NCBI GenBank assembly: GCA_002792355.1
Contig: PFOE01000089.1
Span: 1 to 12,120, forward strand
Source: Candidatus Roizmanbacteria bacterium CG_4_10_14_0_2_um_filter_36_35
GTDB taxonomy: Bacteria; Patescibacteriota; Microgenomatia; UBA1406; GWC2-37-13
DNA length: 12,120 bases
Direction: 5' to 3'
The notes under the pieces were generated by a model. That model was not told the origin of the DNA. It was given only the letters and a program-made list of their open reading frames with translations, and ran no database searches. Position numbers and translations under genes: made by a program. Positions 1 through 4,894 of this stretch are shown here, piece by piece. Numbering within the stretch: the first letter of the stretch is position 1; the number at the start of each line of letters is the position of its first letter.

Positions 1-18
1 ATAGGTTGTCCCTCCTTT
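1..18 (-). promoter_or_regulatory. Strong Shine-Dalgarno for a minus-strand gene lying outside the left edge
   Basis: Read on the minus strand, positions 18-11 give AAAGGAGG, and positions 2-1 give AT at the very edge. If the next base outside is G on that strand, an ATG would sit 8 bases after GGAGG, an ideal spacing. The gene itself cannot be seen. A minus-strand extended -10 (TGC TATGAT, 86-78) lies further upstream, consistent with a divergent promoter region. Confidence 0.4.
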
Positions 19-72
19 AAAGATAATAACTGGTAATAATTACCCTTTATTATCCCACTTTACGGGACAACT
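4..72. repeat. Nested three-tier inverted repeat at the left edge
   Basis: Three concentric dyads are visible: gttgtccc (5-12) with gggacaac (64-71), ataataa (23-29) with ttattat (47-53), and ggtaat (32-37) with attacc (39-44). On the minus strand the outer arm overlaps an AAAGGAGG Shine-Dalgarno-like sequence (11-18), so the fold would hide that site. It could be a leader hairpin for a minus-strand gene starting just left of the window, or an operator. Confidence 0.5.
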
Positions 73-118
73 GATTTATCATAGCATCATATTAATTTTA
101 TTATTAACCCCTAACGTA

Positions 119-137
119 GTCCCGACTTTTTCGGGAC
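119..137. repeat. Perfect hairpin gtcccga / tcgggac
   Basis: A 7-bp perfect stem (119-125 with 131-137) encloses a 5-base pyrimidine loop. Its right arm continues as gggacaaactg, an imperfect direct repeat of gggacaactg at 64-73, so the motif occurs three times in this intergenic region, once inverted. It has no following T-run on either strand, so it is not a classical terminator. It may be a dispersed hairpin element or a regulator site. Confidence 0.45.
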
Positions 138-176
138 AAACTGGGGTCATATTTTTAGTATAGCAAAAAATAAGTA

Positions 177-204
177 TTGACATTTAGAAAAAATCGGTAA
201 TAAT
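177..204 (+). promoter_or_regulatory. Sigma-70-type promoter of the ATP-grasp operon
   Basis: A perfect -35 TTGACA (177-182) is followed after 16 bases by AATAAT (199-204), a five-of-six match to TATAAT. Predicted transcription starts near 211, giving a leader of about 32 bases before the ATG at 243. No other promoter-like pair was seen for the two ligase genes. Confidence 0.6.
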
Positions 205-220
205 GTTGATTATTCGTCTA

Positions 221-236
221 CCTGCCGACAGGCAGG
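221..236 (+). promoter_or_regulatory. Leader hairpin covering the ribosome site of the first ligase gene
   Basis: cctgcc (221-226) and ggcagg (231-236) form a 6-bp GC-rich stem with a gaca loop. The AGG at 234-236, six bases before the ATG at 243, is the only Shine-Dalgarno-like sequence there, so the stem would hide it. GC-rich stems of this sort recur in CPR genomes as dispersed repeats, so it may be a repeat insertion rather than an evolved regulator. Confidence 0.5.
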
Positions 237-242
237 AAAAAC

Positions 243-1685
243 ATGAGAAAAACGAAGAAGAAGGTCTTAAGAAAACCTCCTAAAAAAAGCTCTCGAAAAA
301 AAAGATCTATCAGATTAAGTAAGAGACAATTAGTTATCTATATCTATAATGTTGTTGAAGATGAATGGTCTTTTCTTTCTTCAATCCAGCCGATAGACAA
401 AAGATTTGAAATGATTAATGATTGTAATTCTTCCTCGGAATGTTACCTCTTTGCTAACGCTGAAGAAAACGAGTTTATTTATATTTCACCTATAGAAATA
501 TCTACTTATTTTAAGAATTATTTTCAATCCATAACCACTAACAAAAAAGTTGATATCTATGTTCCCCAAAAAAGAACGGGCTTAATTTGTAAAGACTTGT
601 ATACAGATAAACAGTTATTTGGGGATTTGGTTCAAAAGGCCAAGAAATATAAAAAGATAAAATTAGTAAGTTACGCGACATCGCCAGAATTTTTAGAATT
701 AAAAGAAAGAATGATACAACTCGGTTTGAATGTTTATACCCCAGAAGCTCCCAATATTGAGAACGCCTGGACGGTTAATTTTTTTGGCAGTAAATCGGGG
801 ATAAGGCAGTTAGCTCAACAGAGTCGGGCGATTGAACCTGATTTTATAATGCCTGACGGTGTTATCTGTGTTGGTAAGCTAGACGCAGCCAAAATTGCCG
901 CTAATATTTATATAAGGGAAAAAGGAGTTGTTTTAAAAACAAATAAAGGTTCAGGAGGACATGGAGTATTAATTTTCCGTGAAGGAGAACTGCCTCGAGA
1001 TTACAAATCATGCGAAAAAAGAATCTATGAGCTTTTAAGCGAGGATGGATATTGGGAAAGATTTCCGATTATTATTGAAGAACTAATAAATGTTAACTAC
1101 CTGGCTTTTGGGGCATATCCAAACATTGAGTTTAAGATTCTTAGAAATGGAAAAATTGAAATGCTATATTACTGTGTCATGATGGTAACAAAAGAAGGTA
1201 AGTATTATGGTTTGGATATCCATGAAGATGTGGTAAACGAAAGAATGGCGGCAAGAATTACCGACACAGGGTACTTTATCGCTGAAAAATACGCCGAAGA
1301 AGGATATCGGGGCCACTTTGACATCGACATGATTGCCGGTAAAAACAGCCATATCTATGTTTGCGAATCAAATACGAGAAATACCGGAGGCACTGATATT
1401 TATAAATTGGTGTACGATCTTTACGGTGAGGACTTTTTTTCCGATGTCTATGTCCTCAACAGAAATGATTATAAATTCAAATCGCAAACAATTACGACAT
1501 TTGAAAAAGTATTAGACGTAATTAAGCCAATCGTTTATGACAAAAAAAAGAAAGAAGGGGTGGTGATTTCATCGGCGGCTGCAATTAAAGAAAAACAATT
1601 ACTTTATACGGTTTTGGGGAAAAACAAAAAAAGAGCTTATCAGTTGCAGCAAGACCTCTTCGAATTACTTGCCAAGATTAATTAA
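243..1685 (+). CDS. ATP-grasp peptide ligase, PGM1 / pre-ATP-grasp type
   Basis: Probable ATP-dependent carboxylate-amine ligase that would join amino-acid or peptide units; the substrate is unknown. The first 30 residues are very basic (15 or more Lys/Arg), an unusual soluble tail that may bind nucleic acid or acidic partners. Residues about 30-200 resemble a pre-ATP-grasp domain. The ATP-grasp core shows VVLKTNKGSGGHGV (229-242; Lys232 and the Gly-rich loop), the adenine-side EE (279-280), FDIDMI (359-364), and metal-binding ESNTRNTGG (375-383; Glu375, Asn377). ESNTRNTGG is typical of PGM1-like ligases. A short C-terminal domain (about 437-480) fits the PGM1_C type. The 480-aa length is normal. 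ATG 243 follows an AGG inside the leader hairpin. The next ligase starts 12 bases after the stop, so they are probably co-transcribed. Function as a ligase is likely; the pathway is inferred. Confidence 0.75.
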   Translation: MRKTKKKVLRKPPKKSSRKKRSIRLSKRQLVIYIYNVVEDEWSFLSSIQPIDKRFEMINDCNSSSECYLFANAEENEFIYISPIEISTYFKNYFQSITTNKKVDIYVPQKRTGLICKDLYTDKQLFGDLVQKAKKYKKIKLVSYATSPEFLELKERMIQLGLNVYTPEAPNIENAWTVNFFGSKSGIRQLAQQSRAIEPDFIMPDGVICVGKLDAAKIAANIYIREKGVVLKTNKGSGGHGVLIFREGELPRDYKSCEKRIYELLSEDGYWERFPIIIEELINVNYLAFGAYPNIEFKILRNGKIEMLYYCVMMVTKEGKYYGLDIHEDVVNERMAARITDTGYFIAEKYAEEGYRGHFDIDMIAGKNSHIYVCESNTRNTGGTDIYKLVYDLYGEDFFSDVYVLNRNDYKFKSQTITTFEKVLDVIKPIVYDKKKKEGVVISSAAAIKEKQLLYTVLGKNKKRAYQLQQDLFELLAKIN

Positions 1686-1697
1686 TCACACTTTTTT

Positions 1698-2717
1698 ATG
1701 AAAACTATTGCCTTTCTTTATAATGTCCGTCATCAGTATCCAGACCCAAAAGATTATCGGGATCAATTACAGGGAGATTTTGATGATCCAATTACGATAA
1801 AATGGCAGATTAAACATCTAAGAAATTTAGGCTTTAAGATTTTTCCTATCGAAGTCGACGAAAAAGCCTATCTAAAACTTTATCGGTTAAAAAGCAAAAT
1901 AGACCTAGTTTTCAATATTGCTGAAGGTCTTCATGGAAATGATCGGGAACTTCAGATCCCCGCCATGTTAGAGATGCTCAAAATTCCTTATACCGGATCG
2001 TCTCCGTTGACTCACGCGTTTTCTCTTAACAAAGCAAAAGCCAAGGAAATTTTTATCGCTAATGGGATTCCTACTCCCCTATTTCAAGTTTTTGAATCTG
2101 AGAAGGATAGTTTGGACAAAGTCTTGAAATTTCCTTTAATCGTTAAACCGGTTGCTGAAGGAAGTTCAATGGGGATTACAAACAAAAGTGTAGTTTATAA
2201 TGAAGTCTCTCTCAAAAAGCAAGTAAAAAAAATAATCAGTATCTTTAATGAGCCAGCAATTGTCGAACCTTTTCTTGACGGCAGAGAATTTTCTGTTTCC
2301 ATGCTTGGTAATCCTCCGGAAATTTTGCCGATAATAGAATCTAACCATAAAATTTTGCCGAAAAAATATCAATCGATTGATTCTCTGGAAGTAAAATGGT
2401 ATTTTGAAGATAATCATCTCGATTACCTTATATGTCCGGCAAAAATCGACAAAAATTTATATAGGAAAATAAAAAAAATTTGCTTCAAAATCTGGAAGGC
2501 GCTTGGGGTATTGGATTGGTGTCGGATTGATATCAGGTGCGATAAAAAAGATAGACCTTATGTTTTAGAGATTAATTCTCCAGCTGGTATTGTACCTCCT
2601 GAGGCGTCAATGTCTTCTTATTTTCCTTTAGCTGGAAGAGTTGCAGGGATTAAGTATGAGGAACTTCTTCTTAGAATCATTAAAATAGCTGCCAAAAGAT
2701 ACGGAATAAAAATTTAA
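1698..2717 (+). CDS. D-alanine--D-alanine ligase-like ATP-grasp protein
   Basis: ATP-grasp ligase of the Ddl superfamily, 339 aa, close to the usual length. The N-terminal lobe has VFNIAEGLHGNDRELQIPAMLEMLKIPYTGSSP (71-103), a variant of the Ddl LHG..GEDG..Q..LE...PYTG signature that lacks the canonical EDG. Asn111-Lys112 match the Ddl DK/NK position, PLIVKP (146-151) and GSSMGI (155-160) form the ATP site, E190-PFLDGREFSV is the next conserved strand, and Asp278 and EINSPAG (291-297) supply metal ligands. It could be the cell-wall enzyme. However, the altered N-terminal signature and the tandem PGM1-like partner suggest a specialised dipeptide or amino-acid ligase. There is no Shine-Dalgarno before the ATG (a T-run instead), so translation probably depends on coupling to the upstream gene. 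Confidence 0.75.
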   Translation: MKTIAFLYNVRHQYPDPKDYRDQLQGDFDDPITIKWQIKHLRNLGFKIFPIEVDEKAYLKLYRLKSKIDLVFNIAEGLHGNDRELQIPAMLEMLKIPYTGSSPLTHAFSLNKAKAKEIFIANGIPTPLFQVFESEKDSLDKVLKFPLIVKPVAEGSSMGITNKSVVYNEVSLKKQVKKIISIFNEPAIVEPFLDGREFSVSMLGNPPEILPIIESNHKILPKKYQSIDSLEVKWYFEDNHLDYLICPAKIDKNLYRKIKKICFKIWKALGVLDWCRIDIRCDKKDRPYVLEINSPAGIVPPEASMSSYFPLAGRVAGIKYEELLLRIIKIAAKRYGIKI

Positions 2718-2719
2718 TA

Positions 2720-2827
2720 GTGGACTTTGAGTTCGTTCTTTCGAACCCAACTATAGATGATTTTATCAAATCTTTGAGCAATTTGTTGCAAATATTGAAA
2801 CCTCTTAATTTAACTGACAATATTTAA
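2720..2827 (+). CDS. Possible 35-aa peptide after the ligase pair
   Basis: A GTG two bases after the Ddl-like stop opens a 35-codon frame reading VDFEFVLSNPTIDDFIKSLS and onward to LTDNI, ending with TAA at 2825-2827. The composition is protein-like (acidic start, amphipathic middle) and the placement suggests coupling, but there is no Shine-Dalgarno and such a short frame can occur by chance. It might be a small partner or substrate peptide of the ligases; that is speculation. An imperfect inverted repeat (atagtgg near 2716-2722, ccaactat near 2748-2755) overlaps its start. Confidence 0.2.
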   Translation: MDFEFVLSNPTIDDFIKSLSNLLQILKPLNLTDNI

Positions 2828-2870
2828 GCTGAAGTTTTTATTCGATTACGAATATTCTTTTTCGGACTAT

Positions 2871-2913
2871 AAAAAAAGCCGCCGGTATAAAGATTACTCT
2901 TCACACCAGCGGC
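2871..2913 (-). terminator. Rho-independent terminator of the radC operon
   Basis: On the minus strand gccgctggt (2913-2905) pairs with accggcggc (2886-2878), 8 of 9 positions with one mismatch, around an 18-base loop, and runs straight into seven T (2877-2871). It lies 14 bases past the stop of the last small gene of the minus-strand operon. Confidence 0.75.
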
Positions 2914-2926
2914 TAATTGCAAACTA

Positions 2927-3082
2927 TTAATTTTGGTCTTTAACATTCCAGACATAAAGATTAAATAGTTTTACGTACTCAGAATTTTCTTCACTCGTGG
3001 GTCTAATCTCTGTTTTACCGAGGTAATACCCCATGATTTTTCTTCTCAACTGATAATATCGCGATAATTGATTGTTACTCAT
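2927..3082 (-). CDS. 51-aa small protein downstream of radC
   Basis: A 51-codon frame starts at ATG 3082 and ends with TAA at 2929-2927. It encodes MSNNQLSRYYQLRRKIMGYY followed by LGKTEIRPTSEENSEYVKLF and ends VWNVKDQN. The N-terminal half is basic and aromatic, the C-terminal half acidic. I do not recognise a family and see no Cys cluster, signal peptide or membrane segment. It follows radC after 25 bases and is followed by a good terminator, which is the main reason to believe it is a gene. No Shine-Dalgarno is visible, like most genes here. It is probably co-transcribed with radC. Confidence 0.55.
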   Translation of the reverse strand: MSNNQLSRYYQLRRKIMGYYLGKTEIRPTSEENSEYVKLFNLYVWNVKDQN

Positions 3083-3107
3083 AGAATTAAAATTAAATTT
3101 GTAATAA

Positions 3108-3500
3108 TCAGATTAAGGATTTTTCCTTGAAACTGATAAACGAATTACTGCTAACCACTATATGGTCCAGTAACTCAATCCCTAATATCTCACCCGCCTT
3201 AACCAAACGTTTCGTAAGGCTAATATCATCATCCGACGGATTTGCTTCACCTGACGGGTGATTGTGGGCAATAATGATGATTTGAGCTGACCGTTCACCA
3301 ACTGCTCGGGTAAATACTTCTTGGGGATGAACCAGACTGGAATTTAAGGTCCCTAAACTCACCAGTTCAAGTAACTTGATCCTGTTCCGGCAGTCAAGGT
3401 GAAATACCCAGAAATGCTCTTTATCCTGGTCAACCTTATCTTCACTCCTCAGACAATCAGTTAAGATCTCTTTTAATCTTTCCGAAATCTTGATAATCAT
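3108..3500 (-). CDS. radC: Short-form RadC / JAB-domain metalloprotein
   Basis: Zn-dependent JAMM/MPN+ fold protein of the RadC family; its biochemical role is unsettled, and short forms are common on mobile elements. From the ATG at 3500 the protein has 130 aa and consists almost entirely of the JAB domain, lacking the N-terminal helix-hairpin-helix of full RadC. The metal site H79-x-H81 with S89-x-x-D92 is intact inside HNHPSGEANPSDDD, and GTLNSS and HPQEVF (50-63) match the family. A TTG at 3572 would add 24 residues, but these have no family resemblance and no ribosome site, so I prefer 3500; that start also lacks a Shine-Dalgarno. It sits between two micro-genes in a minus-strand operon ending at the 2871 terminator. 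Confidence 0.8.
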   Translation of the reverse strand: MIIKISERLKEILTDCLRSEDKVDQDKEHFWVFHLDCRNRIKLLELVSLGTLNSSLVHPQEVFTRAVGERSAQIIIIAHNHPSGEANPSDDDISLTKRLVKAGEILGIELLDHIVVSSNSFISFKEKSLI

Positions 3501-3587
3501 GTAATTAAAATTCTTGCTAAAATAATAATGTGCAAAAGTTCGCGAGAATTTAGCACTGGGATCAAATAGCAATATTTGTGTCCCGTT

Positions 3588-3619
3588 GGTGAGGATCTAA
3601 TCCATCCTCACCTTTTTTT
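3588..3619 (+). terminator. Plus-strand terminator inside the radC operon
   Basis: ggtgaggat (3588-3596) and atcctcacc (3604-3612) form a perfect 9-bp stem with a 7-base loop, followed by seven T on the plus strand (3613-3619). No plus-strand gene ends nearby. The nearest upstream plus genes end at 2717, so it would stop read-through from the ligase operon after an antisense run through radC, or end an unseen antisense RNA. On the minus strand there is no T-run and the stem contains the stop codon of the 36-aa gene. Confidence 0.6.
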
Positions 3620-3718
3620 ATCTTCAACCAATAAAGCATCTGACTGTTTTTCAAGATCTTTTTCCAACTCTTCGCGTAATCTTGAAATTTCAGCAACTAT
3701 TTCTCGTAATTTATCCAT
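3608..3718 (-). CDS. 36-aa charged helical micro-protein
   Basis: ATG 3718 is preceded by AAAGGAGGTGGTGACA, the clearest Shine-Dalgarno with ideal spacing in the window. The peptide MDKLREIVAEISRLREELEK then continues through DLEKQSDALL to VEDKKR and TGA at 3610-3608. Heptad-like Leu/Ile spacing and dense opposite charges predict one amphipathic helix or short coiled coil. No family is recognised. Its start overlaps the end of the upstream frame (TAA 3713-3711) by eight bases, indicating translational coupling. Its stop lies in a perfect hairpin separating it from radC. Confidence 0.65.
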   Translation of the reverse strand: MDKLREIVAEISRLREELEKDLEKQSDALLVEDKKR

Positions 3719-3908
3719 TGTCACCACCTCCTTTCAAACTGGTTTCGAATAACTTGTCACGTCTTTTGATGAAATCTGGAGATCTCAAGTAGGCTCTAAA
3801 ACGGTTCAGCTCAACCCACTCCGGCTCTTACTTCCTGTGTGAAAATCTGGCAACGAGGAAAACCACCACCGGAAGAATAATCATATCAGCCAAAATAGTC
3901 TCTAACAT
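3711..3908 (-). pseudogene. Membrane micropeptide gene interrupted by an in-frame TAA
   Basis: ATG 3908 begins MLETILADMIILPVVVFLVA then RFSHRK, a 26-residue peptide with one strongly hydrophobic span (about 4-20) and a basic end, stopped by TAA at 3830-3828. The same frame then continues with protein-like sequence, EPEWVELNRFRAYLRSPDFI followed by KRRDKLFETSLKGGGDNG, to TAA at 3713-3711, overlapping the start of the 36-aa gene by eight bases. This suggests either an ancestral 65-residue membrane-anchored protein broken by one nonsense change, or two adjacent peptides with the second lacking an obvious start codon (TTG or CTG only). No family is recognised. A sequencing error is also possible. 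Confidence 0.45.
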
Positions 3909-3914
3909 AAGTTC

Positions 3915-3966
3915 TTTGAAAGACAGAAAACTGATAATCAATAGACAATCTGTTCTGTCCTTCAAA
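3915..3966. repeat. 14-bp inverted repeat upstream of the micropeptide gene
   Basis: tttgaaagacagaa (3915-3928) matches the reverse complement of ttctgtccttcaaa (3953-3966) at 13 of 14 positions, with a 24-base spacer. It lies just upstream of the minus-strand membrane micropeptide. Its right arm is also used in an alternative long-range pairing with 4185-4195. Confidence 0.55.
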
Positions 3967-4195
3967 AACGGGGTAAAGGGCTAAAAAAAGGTAGCCCGCC
4001 ATCTTCATTATTCGGCGGGTGGTTGTCAAGAAATCCCGACTCTTTTATAAGGATAGCTCGGAGACTATCAGAAAAATCGTGTCAGCCTTAAAATTAAAAC
4101 GACGAAGTCGTAAATTATAATACGATTTTTCTATAGGCGTAGAGCGGTTCTTGACAAACCTTTTTTGCCCTTATAATTGGAATCAAGGACAGAAC
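3952..4195. ncRNA. Highly structured ~244-base element, strand uncertain
   Basis: Nested helices are seen: gttctgtcctt (3952-3962) with 4185-4195, 11 bp perfect; 3976-3991 with 4159-4172, 14 bp with bulges; ttgtcaagaa (4023-4032) with 4148-4157, 10 bp; agaaaaatcgt (4070-4080) with 4122-4132, 11 bp. Side hairpins sit at 3995-4000/4014-4019, 4052-4056/4065-4069 and 4099-4103/4107-4111. No protein frame is credible. On the minus strand the cccgcc hairpin is followed five bases later by seven T (3989-3983), a possible terminator. On the plus strand six T (4161-4166) follow the 4148-4157 arm. It could be a structured RNA, the 5' part of the larger RNA downstream, or a folded DNA element such as a non-autonomous transposon end. 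It matches no family I know. Confidence 0.45.
4151..4177 (+). promoter_or_regulatory. Promoter candidate for the large structured RNA
   Basis: Perfect TTGACA (4151-4156) and perfect TATAAT (4172-4177) are 15 bases apart, two shorter than the optimum. Transcription would start near 4184. Both boxes also fall within arms of the 3952-4195 inverted-repeat structure, so part of the match could be coincidence. Confidence 0.45.
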
Positions 4196-4803
4196 AAATA
4201 AACTTTAAGAAGACTGCCGTCTATAAAACTTTATGTATTCTTCTCTTGTTTTTTCTTTTGTAGTTGGTTAGTGCGGTGCTGCGTTTCCACACCGTTCACG
4301 AAGGCTCGACAAAAGACTTATAAAATCGTGAACGGAATTCTCTTATTAGTGGAAACGCAGATAATCGCAAGTGATTTTTTGCTTATCAAAAAATCACTTA
4401 TATTGTGAGGGCTGATTACTTGCCCGAACAAAACCCGCCGACTGTGCCTTCCGTAGCCGAAGGCGAAGGAGGGAGGCGGGCAATAAACAAACAACTAGCA
4501 AGCACACAGACGATAGCCTATTAGAAGAAAAAAACAATGTAGTGTGGTTTTTCTTATTATTGACTAACTGTAAGAAGGCACGGCAGTGATGGGCTTGCAA
4601 CAAGCGGAATGATTTGCTTTTTAGTTTATCTCTGGGTGATGTTCGGGTTCATTTGATCACACCGCTTATACCAATAAATAACCTTAAACCGAATACGTTA
4701 GTTGTTTAAATATTGTTGCCCCGACAGATAGCGATTGAGAATTTACCCAACTTTACGAGGGGCAACTATCAACTTATAGCCTAACAACAGCTTTCTATTG
4801 GTA

Positions 4804-4832
4804 TTGACTTTGGGCTAGAAGTAAAGTATATT
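4804..4832 (+). promoter_or_regulatory. Promoter-like pair just before the 4846 terminator
   Basis: TTGACT (4804-4809), a 17-base spacer, and TATATT (4827-4832) make a good sigma-70 match. Transcription would start near 4839, seven bases before the terminator stem, so the transcript would be a roughly 40-base RNA or an attenuated leader for the NYN gene. The -35 overlaps the tattggtat arm of an inverted repeat with 4668-4676. Confidence 0.4.
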
Positions 4833-4845
4833 AATGTCATAAACG

Positions 4846-4880
4846 CCTCGTCCATGCGCAAGCCCGACGAGGTTTTTTTT
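4846..4880 (+). terminator. Rho-independent terminator before the NYN gene
   Basis: cctcgtc (4846-4852) and gacgagg (4866-4872) form a perfect 7-bp GC-rich stem with a 13-base loop, followed by eight T (4873-4880). It would end the upstream structured RNA. It sits 14 bases before the NYN start codon, so that gene needs its own promoter downstream of the stem or read-through. Confidence 0.8.
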
Positions 4881-4888
4881 GTTATACT
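4880..4888 (+). promoter_or_regulatory. Extended -10 promoter giving a leaderless NYN mRNA
   Basis: TGT followed by TATACT (4883-4888) is an extended -10 element (TGnTATAAT type) directly after the terminator T-run. Only six bases separate it from the ATG at 4895, so transcription would start at or next to the start codon. There is no Shine-Dalgarno, consistent with leaderless translation. Confidence 0.45.
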
Positions 4889-4894
4889 TATTTC

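Larger units (their letters stand above)
4184..4880 (+). ncRNA. Candidate large ornate non-coding RNA (~700 nt)
   Basis: The stretch has no credible protein gene but many strong pairings. A long-range closing helix joins TTGGT (4264-4268) with ACCAA (4670-4674) and GCGGTG (4273-4278) with CACCGC (4660-4665). Stacked on it is a 12-bp perfect helix (4279-4290/4349-4360), then a 10-bp perfect helix (4292-4301/4326-4335). Further helices: a 13-bp hairpin with a five-base loop (4369-4381/4387-4399); 4420-4426/4477-4483; 4446-4451/4459-4464; 4593-4597/4601-4605; and gttgcccc (4715-4722) with ggggcaac (4759-4766). It begins after a TTGACA/TATAAT promoter and ends in a canonical terminator. I checked for tmRNA, RNase P, 6S and SRP hallmarks and for group I/II intron cores and found none. 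Size and architecture recall GOLLD, ROOL or OLE class RNAs, but I cannot assign one. Boundaries are inferred. Confidence 0.5.

Noticed and set aside
1164..1515. Frames on both strands inside the first ligase gene, and a minus frame at 2166-2417
   Set aside because: They overlap conserved ATP-grasp motifs of the real genes and show no family features.
3528..3572. TTG start adding 24 residues to RadC
   Set aside because: The extension has no RadC similarity and no ribosome site; ATG 3500 gives the usual short-form length.
4394..4603. A 69-codon minus-strand frame in the structured RNA region
   Set aside because: Its sequence is low in protein character (Leu/Arg/Ser-rich, LRLRLRK) and it lies over several perfect hairpins; no ribosome site or family match.
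4660..4810. Possible integron attC site (GTTAG ... GCCTAAC with nested repeats)
   Set aside because: An attC site needs AAC at its 5' end and GTT at its 3' end; here the order is reversed and one core box deviates from GTTRRRY.
4271..4880. Group II intron, suggested by GTGCG at 4271-4275
   Set aside because: No domain V-like hairpin with the conserved AGC/GUUC features and no intron-encoded protein are present.
4184..4880. tmRNA or RNase P RNA
   Set aside because: No tRNA-like ends or tag frame for tmRNA, and no GAGGAAAGTCC-type core for RNase P, were found on either strand.
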